Notes: generated by a model not told the origin, from the letters alone. A stretch of DNA of 64,000 bases from Brachybacterium vulturis (GCF_002407185.1 NZ_CP023563.1:310001-374000); one strand, 5' to 3'. Shown: positions 17,796-26,313, counted from the first letter of the stretch. Made by a program: numbers and translations.

Positions 17796-18547
17796 GCGCT
17801 CCCCTGCTCGAGCTGCGCGATCTGCGCCGCAGTGTGCACCTGCCCAGCCGGGAGGAGCTGCACATCCTGCGCGGCATCGACCTGACGGTGCACGGCGGCG
17901 ATCATGTCGCCGTCGTCGGCCGTTCCGGATCCGGCAAGACCACGCTGCTGAACCTGCTGGGGCTGATCGATCACCAGAGCGGCGGAGAGCTGCTGTTCGA
18001 CGGGGTCGACGTCTCCCGGCTCGGGGAGCGTCGCCGGGCCCGTCTGCGCGGCGCCTCCATCGGCTTCGTGTTCCAGCAGTTCAACCTGCTGGACGGTCGC
18101 ACCGCGCTGGAGAACGTGATGATGCCGCTGATGTACGGCAGCGCGGGCCAGTTCTGGCGGCGCGAGAAGCTCGCCCGCGAGATGCTCGACCGGGTGGGGC
18201 TGGCCGACCGGGCCCAGCAGCTGTCCGCCCGCCTCTCCGGCGGTGAGCAGCAGCGGGTGGCGGTGGCGCGGGCCCTGGTCCGCCGGCCCCGGCTGATCCT
18301 GGCCGACGAACCCACCGGCGCCCTCGACGTCTCGACCGGGGAGGCGGTGATGGCGCTGCTGGACGAGATCGCCCGCGACTCCGACGCCGCCCTGGTCACG
18401 ATCACCCATGATCTGCAGGTCGCGGCGCTGTCCCGCCGCGCGTTCCTGCTGGACGAGGGCACGCTGCACGACATCGACACCGACGGCGCCCGGGACGCGC
18501 TGACGGCGACGGCGGGGCTGCGCTCCGGACGGGAGGCGGTGTCATGA
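17792..18547 (+). CDS. MacB-type ABC transporter ATP-binding protein
   Basis: This 251-aa nucleotide-binding subunit powers the adaptor/permease pair on either side. All motifs are intact: Walker A G-R-S-G-S-G-K-T, Q-loop FVFQQFNLL, signature L-S-G-G-E-Q-Q-R, Walker B LILADEP, D-loop ALD and H-loop ITHD. The Q-loop and TGALD pattern are characteristic of the LolD/MacB/FtsE class. The GTG overlaps the adaptor stop (GTGA) and its own stop overlaps the permease start (ATGA), so stoichiometric coupled translation is expected. Confidence 0.93.
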   Translation: MSAPLLELRDLRRSVHLPSREELHILRGIDLTVHGGDHVAVVGRSGSGKTTLLNLLGLIDHQSGGELLFDGVDVSRLGERRRARLRGASIGFVFQQFNLLDGRTALENVMMPLMYGSAGQFWRREKLAREMLDRVGLADRAQQLSARLSGGEQQRVAVARALVRRPRLILADEPTGALDVSTGEAVMALLDEIARDSDAALVTITHDLQVAALSRRAFLLDEGTLHDIDTDGARDALTATAGLRSGREAVS

Positions 18548-19749
18548 CCGGCCTGCTCGCCTCGATCGTCGAGGCCTACGGGGAGCTGCGCGTGAACAAG
18601 GGACGCATCCTGCTGTCCCTGATCGGCGTGGCGTTCTCCGTGTTCGCGCTGACCACGGTGATGGGCGGCGGCGGCATGCTCACCAGCGCTCTGACCCAGT
18701 CCACCGAGACCTGGTCGGGGCGCAGCATGACCCTGACCATCCACTCGATGGACGGAGCCTCGCAGGCCACCCCCGCCGAGCAGGACGCCGCCGTGCTCGA
18801 GCAGGTCGACCGGCTCGGCATCGATCAGCGCAGCCGCCGGGTCTACGACTCGCTGCGGGTGCAGACTCCGCAGGGGGTGCGCACCTCCGAGCTGATCGGC
18901 GTGGATCCGGCGTTCGCCGACATCTTCCGCACCACCGTCGAGCAGGGCCGCTGGATCGCGGACTCCGACGCCCGCCGGCTCGCCCCCGCGCTGGTGGTCA
19001 ACGCACCGCTGTACGAGATGCTCGGGCGGCCGGATCTCGGCACCGAGCCGGTGACCGTCTACGGCGCCACGGGCGCCTCCGATGCCGACCAGGCGATCGT
19101 GGTCGGTGTGCTGCCCGAGCGCCCGAACACCGACTGGGGCCCGTCGGCGTACATCGCCGCCGGCGGCATGGCCTCGCTGCCGGGCCGGTCCGGAGCCCCG
19201 GCGACCTCCGAGTACATCCTCTGGGTGCCGCCCGAGCAGGGCGACGAGATCTGGGAGCGGCTCTCCACCTCGCTGCGGGACACCCCGGCGGGGGCGTTCG
19301 ACGTGAGCCGCAGCTCGATGTCCCCCGACGACCTGGGCTTCGACGTGCTCGCCTACGCGGTGATCGGTGTGGCTCTGGTGATCCTGCTGCTGGGTGCCCT
19401 GGGGCTGGTCAACATCTCCCTGGTGACCGTGCGGTACCGGGTGCGGGAGATCGGGATCCGCCGCTCCTACGGCGCCACCGGGGGCCGGATCTTCGTGGGC
19501 GTGCTGATGGAATCGGTGGTCGCCACAGTGCTGGCCGGAGCCGTGGGGGTCACCGCTGCAGTGGCCCTGGTGAAGGCGCCGTTCGTCGGCGAGCTCTTCC
19601 GGGACGTCGGCCTCGTGGAGCTGCCGCCGTTCCCGGTCGAGGCGGTGCTGGTGGGCCTCGGCGCCGCGACCGCGGTGGGCGTCCTCGCCGGGGCGCTGCC
19701 CGCCCTGATCGCCACCCGGATCAAGGTGATCGACGCGATCCGGAGCTGA
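18544..19749 (+). CDS. MacB/FtsX-like ABC transporter permease
   Basis: This 401-aa permease has the MacB layout: TM1 at about residues 22-45, a large extracytoplasmic MacB_PCD-type domain of about 220 residues (including GVDPAFADIFRTTVEQGRWI, typical of that domain), then three C-terminal helices with the FtsX motif VTVRYRVREIGIRRSYGATGGRI. It completes a tripartite adaptor-ATPase-permease exporter. Such mechanotransmission pumps act on substrates outside the membrane rather than moving them through it. The operon ends about 90 bp before copy B of the palindromic repeat. Confidence 0.92.
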   Translation: MTGLLASIVEAYGELRVNKGRILLSLIGVAFSVFALTTVMGGGGMLTSALTQSTETWSGRSMTLTIHSMDGASQATPAEQDAAVLEQVDRLGIDQRSRRVYDSLRVQTPQGVRTSELIGVDPAFADIFRTTVEQGRWIADSDARRLAPALVVNAPLYEMLGRPDLGTEPVTVYGATGASDADQAIVVGVLPERPNTDWGPSAYIAAGGMASLPGRSGAPATSEYILWVPPEQGDEIWERLSTSLRDTPAGAFDVSRSSMSPDDLGFDVLAYAVIGVALVILLLGALGLVNISLVTVRYRVREIGIRRSYGATGGRIFVGVLMESVVATVLAGAVGVTAAVALVKAPFVGELFRDVGLVELPPFPVEAVLVGLGAATAVGVLAGALPALIATRIKVIDAIRS

Positions 19750-19824
19750 GAGCCGGCCGGACCGCCGGCCTCCGCCACCGGATCCGGCAGCTGGCCACGC
19801 CACCGGGCCCAGGCAGCCGACCGG

Positions 19825-19904
19825 GACACCAGGAATCTGACCTATATGAAGGTTGAGCGCCCTATAGACGTTCAATCGTCATATAGGTCAGGAAAGTGGT
19901 GGCC
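19825..19904. repeat. Palindromic intergenic element, copy B
   Basis: Same design as copy A: flanking ACACC.../GTGGTGGC, an 11-bp stem TGACCTATATG/CATATAGGTCA (19838-19848 with 19880-19890), a 4x4 internal loop, a 7-bp stem TTGAGCG/CGTTCAA containing one G-U pair, and a 9-nt loop. The stem bases differ from copy A on both sides in a compensating way. It lies in a convergent gap between the efflux operon and the CPBP-like gene, where a bidirectional terminator would also be plausible. Confidence 0.75.
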
Positions 19905-19920
19905 GAGATCGGCAGGCGGA

Positions 19921-20985
19921 TCAGTAGGGCACCGGTGCGGGGGCAGGCTCACCGGCGGGGCGGCGGACCGGCTCCCGCAGGCGCACTCCCTGGCGGGCGC
20001 TGATTCGAGCCACCATCACCGCGGTGAGAAGCAGCAGCGCTGCCGCTGCGGTGAGGCCCCCTGCCAGGGCGGCGGAGCCGGACGCAGTCGTGGCGAGTGC
20101 GGCCGAGGAGGTGCCCGGTGCGGCGGCTGCGGCGCTGAGCGCGGCACCTCCTGCGCCGGCGCCGGTGCCCGCGCCCACGGCGGAGACCAGCTGGGAGGCG
20201 GCGGTGATCGTCGCGACGAGGAGGATCGACAGCTCCAGGCCGCCGCTCTTCCAGGCCAGGATCGCCGAGGCCAGCCCCAGGGTCAGGGCGGGCAGCAGCA
20301 CCGCGGCGCTGAGCTCACGGCCGATGAGCATCACGGCGCCGGCAGCGAGCAGCGGCAGCAGCGGGCTGCGCAGCCAGGTGCCGAGGGCCTGCATCACCAC
20401 CCCGCGCAGGGCCAGTTCCAGACCGGCCGCCTGCAGCGGGGCGAGGACCAGCACGATCAGGGTGACCAGCAGCAGCTGCGGCACGGAGCCGGTGGCGTCG
20501 GCCGCACCTGCGGACGTCCCGGCCCCACCGCCGTCGCCCCCGGCGATCGCGGTGGTGACCGCACCGGCGAGCCCCGCGGCGGCGACCACCGCGACGCCCA
20601 TCGCGATACTCCAAGGGCCGAGCGATCGCAGCAGACCGCGGCGCGGCCGGGCGGCGATCGACCAGGCGGTGCCGAGCGGCCGCCAACCCCCGAAGCGCAC
20701 GCCGATGATTCCGGCGGGCAGCCACATCACGCCCATCGCCAGGGCGAGCGCGACGTCCAGCGCACTGGTGGGATCGCCGCTGGTGACCCCGAGGGCGACG
20801 TTCACGCCCGGGGCGAGGGCGAGCACCAGGATCGTCAGGACCAGCACCACCGAGATCAGCACCACGTAGGCGGTGAAGGCGGCGGCCAGGGTCAGCAGCG
20901 GCCTGATCCGGCCCGTCCAGGCGGGCCGCAGCGTCGCCATGCGGTGGAAGGGGGTGGCGGTGGGGAGGGAGTGGTCGGCAGACAT
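19921..20985 (-). CDS. CPBP-family membrane protein lacking catalytic residues
   Basis: This 354-aa polytopic protein is a paralogue of the CPBP protease at 21640-22632: both contain LVLAPLQ-A-G, M-Q-x-LGTWLR and LAWK-GGLE at matching positions. The diagnostic E-E-x-x-x-R motif is L189-E190-L-A-L-R194 here, the motif-2 His is replaced by Arg223, and the H-x-x-N-N segment after GGLE is V-A-T-I-T. All three active-site elements of the Abi/CAAX protease family are therefore damaged, so it is probably a non-catalytic homologue. It also carries Gly/Ala-rich insertions around residues 148-168 and 265-285. The ATG follows a TAGGGG weak Shine-Dalgarno; TACAGT lies 9 nt upstream. Confidence 0.75.
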   Translation of the reverse strand: MSADHSLPTATPFHRMATLRPAWTGRIRPLLTLAAAFTAYVVLISVVLVLTILVLALAPGVNVALGVTSGDPTSALDVALALAMGVMWLPAGIIGVRFGGWRPLGTAWSIAARPRRGLLRSLGPWSIAMGVAVVAAAGLAGAVTTAIAGGDGGGAGTSAGAADATGSVPQLLLVTLIVLVLAPLQAAGLELALRGVVMQALGTWLRSPLLPLLAAGAVMLIGRELSAAVLLPALTLGLASAILAWKSGGLELSILLVATITAASQLVSAVGAGTGAGAGGAALSAAAAAPGTSSAALATTASGSAALAGGLTAAAALLLLTAVMVARISARQGVRLREPVRRPAGEPAPAPVPY

Positions 20986-21150
20986 GTCGCCCCTACTGTA
21001 GGACGCCCGGCCGGGAGCACGGCGGGCGCCACCTGCGATGACGGTGATCGGGGTCAGACGGTGGGTCCCCCTGCTGTTCCGTCCGTCGGCCGGCGGTGCC
21101 AGGATGGCCTCCCGCGGGTCTCTCACAGGGCCCCGCTCCCAGGAGGTCAC

Positions 21151-21561
21151 ATGTTCAGCTCCACGCCCTACATCGCATTTCCCGGCAACGCCCGTGAAGT
21201 CCTCGAGTACTACGCGGAGGTCTTCGGCGGCACCCTCGATCTGATGACCTATGAGGGCATGCCGGACATGGGCTTCACCCCGCCGCCCGGGGCTGTGGCC
21301 CATGCTCAGCTGCAGGGCGGCCTGGTCACCCTCGCCGGCGGTGACGACATCGGCGAGGACTCGCGGCCGCTCGACGGCTCCGCCTACTCGCTGCTGGTCA
21401 TGCCCGGCTCGGTCGAGGAGGCGGAGGCGCTGATCGAGCGGCTCGCCGCCGACGGCGGAACCCTCGGGATGCCCTTCGAGCAGGCTCCATGGGGAGATCA
21501 CTACGGTCAGGTCACCGACCGCTTCGGCGTGCTGTGGCAGGTGAACGTCTCCGGGGCCTGA
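21151..21561 (+). CDS. VOC superfamily (PhnB/glyoxalase-like) protein
   Basis: This 136-aa single-module protein has the PhnB-type pattern: TPYIAFPGNAREVLEYYAEVFGG at the N-terminus, a central AHAQLQGGLVTLAGGDD and a C-terminal DRFGVLWQVN. Members bind a metal in a betaalphabetabetabeta barrel and work as isomerases, dioxygenases or resistance proteins; many remain unassigned. Start is secure: AGGAGG lies 6 nt before the ATG. It stands alone between two minus-strand membrane genes. Confidence 0.85.
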   Translation: MFSSTPYIAFPGNAREVLEYYAEVFGGTLDLMTYEGMPDMGFTPPPGAVAHAQLQGGLVTLAGGDDIGEDSRPLDGSAYSLLVMPGSVEEAEALIERLAADGGTLGMPFEQAPWGDHYGQVTDRFGVLWQVNVSGA

Positions 21562-21639
21562 GCTCCGCATCGACGGTGGGCGCGAGGCCGGACGATATCC
21601 GAGGCCTCGCGCCCGCCGCCGACGAGCCGACGAGCCGAC

Positions 21640-22632
21640 CTACTCACCGCTCTCCGGGAGGGACGTCCCCCTCCCCCGCTGCGGCTCCCACAGCCCCAGG
21701 CCCGCACGCCGCGAGTACCACCACCAGATCCCGGCCGAGAGCAGCAGCATCGGTGCCAGCGCGAGCAGCAGCCCGCGCAGCTCCACCTCACCCTGTTCGG
21801 TGAAGCCGGGGATCAGCGGGGCGATCGCGAACAGGGTCCAGTTGTTGGCGGTGTGCAGCAGGATCGGGATCTCCAGGCCGCCGGTCTTCCAGGCCAGCAG
21901 GCCCATCACGATCGCGAACAGGGCGATGTCGATCTGGCCCATCCAGCTGTACCCGTGACCCAGCATGAACAGCGGCACCGGGAGCAGGATCCCGATCAGG
22001 GGCCACCGCAGCCAGGTGCCCAGCATCTGCATCGGCAGCGCTCGGAAGGCGAGCTCCTCCCCCGCGCACTGCAGCGGAGCGAGCACGAGCACCAGCAGCC
22101 ACGCGAGGACCACGCCGACACCCGGCTGCGGCACCACGATCGCCTCGCGTTCCAGGATCAGGTTCAGCACCAGGTTCACCAGCACGTACACCGGTGCCAC
22201 GACCAGCGCCGCCCGTCCCATCAGCCCCCAGCGGAACCGACCCCGCACCGACAGGGCGATCCCGGCCCGGCCGTAGCCGGCCAGCGTCCCCACCGCCACG
22301 GCGGGAACCAGCAGCGCGAGCATGCCGAGGCCCAGGAACTGATCGGCGGGATTCAGCGGATCGACCAGGGAGGAGCTGGTGGCGGCGGCCGGCCAGATCT
22401 CGCCGGCGATCAGCAGCGGCGCCATCACCTGGAGGTTCATCATCACGAACACGGCGAGGGTGACCACCAGCGTGACCAGCGGCCGCCACCAGTAGCGGCA
22501 GTGCGCGACGGTGCGGGCAGCGCGATGGTAGGGCTGGGGCTCGGGGAGGGTCACGGGCAGCGCCGCGCCGATGCCGCCCGGGGCGCTCGTCGCCGGTGGC
22601 TGAGGAGGAGGACGCAGGTCGGGTTCGATCAT
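21640..22632 (-). CDS. CPBP family intramembrane metalloprotease
   Basis: This 330-aa membrane protein of the Abi/CAAX-protease (CPBP) family has about eight helices. The catalytic signature is intact: E192-E193-L-A-F-R197 in motif 1, H226 in the motif-2 segment LFMLGHGYSW, and H260-T-A-N-N in motif 3. Family roles include processing of prenylated or peptide substrates and bacteriocin self-immunity. A cytoplasmic proline-rich N-terminus of about 45 residues precedes the first helix. CAGGAT lies 6 nt before the ATG, a weak leaderless -10. It is divergent from the histidine kinase and paired with the degenerate paralogue. Confidence 0.85.
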   Translation of the reverse strand: MIEPDLRPPPQPPATSAPGGIGAALPVTLPEPQPYHRAARTVAHCRYWWRPLVTLVVTLAVFVMMNLQVMAPLLIAGEIWPAAATSSSLVDPLNPADQFLGLGMLALLVPAVAVGTLAGYGRAGIALSVRGRFRWGLMGRAALVVAPVYVLVNLVLNLILEREAIVVPQPGVGVVLAWLLVLVLAPLQCAGEELAFRALPMQMLGTWLRWPLIGILLPVPLFMLGHGYSWMGQIDIALFAIVMGLLAWKTGGLEIPILLHTANNWTLFAIAPLIPGFTEQGEVELRGLLLALAPMLLLSAGIWWWYSRRAGLGLWEPQRGRGTSLPESGE

Positions 22633-22774
22633 GCCCCGATCCTGCCGGTCACCCGCGAGCGCCCGCGTCCGCTCTTCGTCTCCTCCTGTCCACCGCCGAT
22701 CGGCTGACCTCGCAGGTCGGGCATCGGCCGAGCGGCTGATCCGTCGGCCGCGCCCTGCTCCCTACCCTGGTCCC

Positions 22775-24055
22775 ATGACCGTCACCGCGCCCCGCTCACC
22801 GGCGCCGCCCTCCGTGCGCAGCCCGCGCCAGTGGGCGATCGCGCTCGCCCAGAGCCTCGTGGGCACGGCACTGGGCCTGCTGGTGCTGCTCATCGGCTTC
22901 GGAGCGCTGCTGGTGGAGTTCTCCGACGAGCCGCCGGCGGGGCTGGTGGGGCTGTACGCCGTCGACGCGCTGGTGGGCGCGGTCGCGACCCTGCTCGTCG
23001 GCCCGCTGCGGTTCCTGCGGCCGGGCCGGCTGCACACTGCGGCGCATCTGCTGCTCGCGGCCGCCGCCGGGCTCAGCTCGTGGTCGCTGCCGGCAGCGGC
23101 GCTCGCTCTCCACCGGATCGGGGTGCGGCGCCGCATCACGCTCGATGTCGCGGCGATCCTGCTGGTCGCGGGGACCTCAATGGTCTCGTTGAGCATCGAT
23201 GCCCGGATCCGGGGAGAGGCGCCCGAGGCCCTGATGCTGGTCGCGATGGCGGTCATCGTGGTGCTCGCCCTGATCCCGCTGCTGCTCGGCCATGTGGTGG
23301 GCACACGGCACGAGCTGCTCGTCTCGCTGCAGGAGCGGACCGCCTCCGCGGAGCGCGAGCGGGAGACCGCCCAGCGGGAGCGTGCCGCCGCAGAGCGGGA
23401 GGCCGCCGCACTGGTGCGCGAGCGCGAGGCGGAGACCGCCCGGGTGCGCGCCGAGGAACGCGCCGCGCTGGCCCGGGACATGCACGACAGCATCTCCCAC
23501 CACCTGGCCGCCATCGCGATGCATGCCGGCGCCATGGCCTACCGCGAGGACCTCTCAGCGGTGGCGCTGCGCCGCACCGCGGGCACGGTGCGGGACAACG
23601 CGCAGCAGGCGAACCGGGAGCTGCGCACGGTGCTGTCGGGACTGCGCACCGCTGAGGATGACGCACCGCTGGCCACGGCCCCCACCCTGGCCGGCATCGT
23701 CGAGCGCTGCCGGGAGGAGGGCCAGGAGGTGGAGCTGGTCTGGGAGGGCCTGACCGCACAGGATCTCACCGCCCGGGATCGCAGCACCGTGGTGGCCCTG
23801 GCCCGGATCCTCGCCGAGGTGACGGTGAACGCCGCCAAACATGCCCCGGGCCTGCCGCTGCAGGTGACCCTCTCGCGGTGGGACGAGCAGGTGCGGCTGC
23901 GGGCCCGGAACCCGCTGCCGTCGGAACCGACTTCGACCCTCTCGTCAGGACATGGTCTGCTCGGGGTGCAGGAGCGGGCACGGCTGCTGGGCGGGGACGC
24001 GCGCCACGGCGCGAGCGACGGGGACTTCGAGGTGGAAGCATGGATGCCATGGTGA
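22775..24055 (+). CDS. Sensor histidine kinase, NarL/HisKA_3 type
   Basis: This 426-aa kinase has about five or six membrane helices in the first 175 residues and no obvious extracellular domain, suggesting intramembrane or cell-envelope sensing. A charged coiled coil (about 180-230, Glu/Arg/Ala-rich) leads to the HisKA_3 box R-D-M-H237-D-S-I-S-H-H-L and a C-terminal HATPase region with GHGLLGVQERARLLGG. It phosphorylates the response regulator encoded by the overlapping next gene. TACCCT exactly 6 nt before the ATG indicates a leaderless start. Confidence 0.9.
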   Translation: MTVTAPRSPAPPSVRSPRQWAIALAQSLVGTALGLLVLLIGFGALLVEFSDEPPAGLVGLYAVDALVGAVATLLVGPLRFLRPGRLHTAAHLLLAAAAGLSSWSLPAAALALHRIGVRRRITLDVAAILLVAGTSMVSLSIDARIRGEAPEALMLVAMAVIVVLALIPLLLGHVVGTRHELLVSLQERTASAERERETAQRERAAAEREAAALVREREAETARVRAEERAALARDMHDSISHHLAAIAMHAGAMAYREDLSAVALRRTAGTVRDNAQQANRELRTVLSGLRTAEDDAPLATAPTLAGIVERCREEGQEVELVWEGLTAQDLTARDRSTVVALARILAEVTVNAAKHAPGLPLQVTLSRWDEQVRLRARNPLPSEPTSTLSSGHGLLGVQERARLLGGDARHGASDGDFEVEAWMPW

Positions 24056-24786
24056 CCAGTGCGGTGGGCGAGGACCGGCACGGGAGCCCCGCGGTGCGGG
24101 TGCTGCTGGTGGACGACGAGGCGCTGATGCGCGCCGGGCTGCGGCTGATGATCGACGGCGCGCACGGCATCGAGGTGATCGGCGAGGCGGCCGACGGCGC
24201 TGCGGCGCTCGAGCAGGTCCGCTCCCTGGCTCCCGATGTGGTGCTGATGGACATCCGCATGCCCCGCATGACCGGACTCGAGTCCCTGCGGGCTCTGGGG
24301 GACGAGGGCGCTGTGGCGCGGGTGGTCATGCTGACCGCCTTCGACACCGATGACTTCCTGCTGGAGGCGCTGCGGGCCGGTGCCGTGTCCTTCCTGCTCA
24401 AGGACTCCCCGCCCGAGGAGGTGGTGCAGGCGGTGCTCGATGCCGCCGCAGAGCGGCCGCGCTTCTCCCCCGAGGTGCTCTCGCGGCTGGTGCGCCTCGC
24501 CTCCGCCGACTCCCCCGGCAGTCCCGGCGACGGCTCGGTCAGCGGTGGTGCCGACGGGGCGACGCCCGAGGTGCCGCCGGCGGACTCCCCCGCGCCTGCG
24601 GGCATCACCGGGCGCGAGTGGGAGGTGGCCCTCCTGGTGGCCCGCGGGCTCCCCAACCCGGAGATCGGCGAGACGCTGTACATGTCGGTCGCGACGGTGA
24701 AGACCCACCTGGGCAGGCTCTATCACAAGCTGCAGGTCACCAACCGGGTGCAGCTGGCGATCCGGGTGCTCGAGCTGGGCAGCTGA
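24040..24786 (+). CDS. LuxR/NarL family response regulator
   Basis: This 248-aa regulator has a receiver domain (V-L-L-V-D-D-E; phospho-acceptor D71 in VLMDIRMPRMTG; conserved Lys in FLLKDSPPE) and a C-terminal LuxR helix-turn-helix (ITGREWEVALLVARGLPNPEIGE... VATVKTHLGRLYHKL). An unusually long, Ser/Gly/Pro-rich linker of about 40 residues separates the domains. The chosen ATG overlaps the kinase end by 16 bp with GAGGTGG just before; an ATG three codons later is possible. Targets are unknown; the nearby CPBP genes are candidates only by proximity. Confidence 0.9.
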   Translation: MDAMVTSAVGEDRHGSPAVRVLLVDDEALMRAGLRLMIDGAHGIEVIGEAADGAAALEQVRSLAPDVVLMDIRMPRMTGLESLRALGDEGAVARVVMLTAFDTDDFLLEALRAGAVSFLLKDSPPEEVVQAVLDAAAERPRFSPEVLSRLVRLASADSPGSPGDGSVSGGADGATPEVPPADSPAPAGITGREWEVALLVARGLPNPEIGETLYMSVATVKTHLGRLYHKLQVTNRVQLAIRVLELGS

Positions 24787-24874
24787 CGCGTCCGTCCCCG
24801 GGGCGTCGACGGGGGCCGGTGGCTGCAGCGCGACGGGCGGGGCGATCGACATGCAGCGCCCCGCCCGGCCGCGA

Positions 24875-25111
24875 TCAGTCCTCGGGCAGTGCCGCGAAGT
24901 TCGCCTTCGCATCGTTGTACCAGCCCAGGGACTGCTTGGGGTGCAGCCACCGGGCCCTCATCTCCTGACGCGCCGCGCGGTGGGTCTCGTCGCCGGCCTT
25001 GACCACCGCCCGGAGATGCTTGTCCTGGGCGTGGATGACCTCGTCGGCGGTCTCGCCGCGGTGGCCGAGGTCGCAGGGGCCGCCGAGCTGCTGGCAGGTC
25101 ATGGTCTTCAT
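24875..25111 (-). CDS. DUF1059-like small protein, probable ECF41 target
   Basis: This 78-aa soluble protein has the pattern MTCQQLGGPCDLGHRGET near the N-terminus (two Cys), then GDETH, a Trp-rich middle and a terminal FAALPED, resembling small proteins annotated DUF1059. Function is unknown; the two conserved Cys suggest metal or redox chemistry. The ATG follows GGAAGGACGACATC, almost the same leader end as the neighbouring sigma gene (GGAAGGACGACCCC). A perfect ECF41-type promoter lies about 40 bp upstream, so this gene is probably controlled by that sigma factor. Confidence 0.7.
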   Translation of the reverse strand: MKTMTCQQLGGPCDLGHRGETADEVIHAQDKHLRAVVKAGDETHRAARQEMRARWLHPKQSLGWYNDAKANFAALPED

Positions 25112-25150
25112 GATGTCGTCCTTCCGTGATGCGGTTGCTGTCACTGTGTT

Positions 25151-25177
25151 GACGCGCACCGTGCCGGGAGTGTGACA
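25151..25177 (-). promoter_or_regulatory. ECF41-type promoter for the DUF1059-like gene
   Basis: On the minus strand, TGTCACA (25171-25177), exactly 16 nt, then CGTC (25151-25154). This equals the promoter motif described for ECF41-group sigma factors. It is 40 bp before the start codon. Confidence 0.75.
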
Positions 25178-25207
25178 GCGGAGCGCGATCTCGTGGCGCC
25201 GTCGCTC

Positions 25208-26089
25208 TCAGCGCGGCCGAGGACCGTCCCGGCGCACCACGCGTGCCATCACCTCGGGGTCGGCGCGGAAGTCGATGCGCGCCACGCGGCCGTCCACCAC
25301 GGTGAGGTCGAACAGGACCTTCGCCGTGCCGCGGTGGAACCAGGCGGAGGCTGCGCGGCCGTCGATGCCGACGGGCAGGGCGGCCTTCGCCGCACCGTTG
25401 AAGAAGCTCACCACCTCCTCGCGACCGTCGATCGCGGCCGGGGTCCCGGCCCCGATGGCCTGATCGTCGGCGCGGATCACGGCGTCGGGAGCGAGCAGCT
25501 CCAGCAGGCGGGTGAAGTCCCCTTCGCGGGCGGCGGTCATGAATGCATCGACCACCTCCCAGTCGGCGAGCGCGTCCTCGGGCCGGGGCTGGGCGATCTT
25601 CGCTCGGGCGCGGGAGGCGAGCTTCCGAGCGGCCTGCGGGGTGGTGTCGAGGGCGGCGGCGATGGTGGTGAACTCGAAGCCGAAGCTGTCGTGCATCACG
25701 AAGGCCACGCGCTCGTTCGGGCTCAGCCGGTCCAGCACCAGCTGCAGGGCGATGCCGACGGTGTCTGCCAGCTCCACGTCCTCCGCCGGATCGGGGGCGG
25801 TCTCGGCCACGTCGATCTCGGCTTCGGGCACGGGGGTGCCCCGGCGCAGCCGGTCCAGGCACAGCCGGGTGGTGACGGTGGTCAGCCAGGCAGGGAGGTT
25901 CTCGATGTCCTGGTCGGTGCCGTCCAGCCGCAGCCAGGCCTGCTGGACGATGTCCTGGGCCTCGGCCGGATCGGCGAGCACGCGGGTCGCGAGCGCCACC
26001 AGTCGCGGTCGTTCCTGCTGGAGCTGCTGGGCGCGCTCCTCGCTGCGCCGGCGTGCGTCCGCCGGGTCATGGGGTGGGTTCGCGGTCAT
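25208..26089 (-). CDS. ECF41-group RNA polymerase sigma factor with SnoaL-like C-terminus
   Basis: This 293-aa sigma factor has sigma2 at about residues 25-85 (with EAQDIVQQAWLRL and TRLCLDRLR), sigma4 at about 115-165 (LSPNERVAFVMHDSFGFEFTTIAAAL... AARKLASRARAKI) and an extra C-terminal NTF2/SnoaL-like domain of about 110 residues. That fused domain replaces an anti-sigma factor in the ECF41 group and regulates activity in cis. The tail ends DGPRPR where the family often has a DGGGR-type motif, a small deviation. No carboxymuconolactone decarboxylase or oxidoreductase partner, usual for ECF41, is adjacent; a DUF1059-like gene takes that place. Shine-Dalgarno GGAAGGA is present. Confidence 0.9.
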   Translation of the reverse strand: MTANPPHDPADARRRSEERAQQLQQERPRLVALATRVLADPAEAQDIVQQAWLRLDGTDQDIENLPAWLTTVTTRLCLDRLRRGTPVPEAEIDVAETAPDPAEDVELADTVGIALQLVLDRLSPNERVAFVMHDSFGFEFTTIAAALDTTPQAARKLASRARAKIAQPRPEDALADWEVVDAFMTAAREGDFTRLLELLAPDAVIRADDQAIGAGTPAAIDGREEVVSFFNGAAKAALPVGIDGRAASAWFHRGTAKVLFDLTVVDGRVARIDFRADPEVMARVVRRDGPRPR

Positions 26090-26146
26090 GGGGTCGTCCT
26101 TCCCGGTGCGCCGAGAGCCCGGGCGGCCGACGGCTCCTGCCCCATC

Positions 26147-26173
26147 GACGCAGCCGGCGATCAGAACGTGACG
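26147..26173 (-). promoter_or_regulatory. ECF41-like promoter of the sigma gene (autoregulation)
   Basis: Minus strand: CGTCACG (26167-26173), exactly 16 nt, CGTC (26147-26150). Five of seven -35 bases and the whole -10 match the motif upstream of the DUF1059-like gene, with identical spacing. It lies about 58 bp before the sigma start. Confidence 0.6.
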
Positions 26174-26313
26174 AGCGTGCGCTGACGCCTGCTTCCGGTC
26201 ACCGGCTCTCTGCCTCGATCACCCCATCATCCATCAGCACCGGCCCGGGGCTGGTGGTCGCGGCGGCCACGAGCACTGGCACCGAGCTCATGCCCGGGGC
26301 TCCGGCTCTGGCT

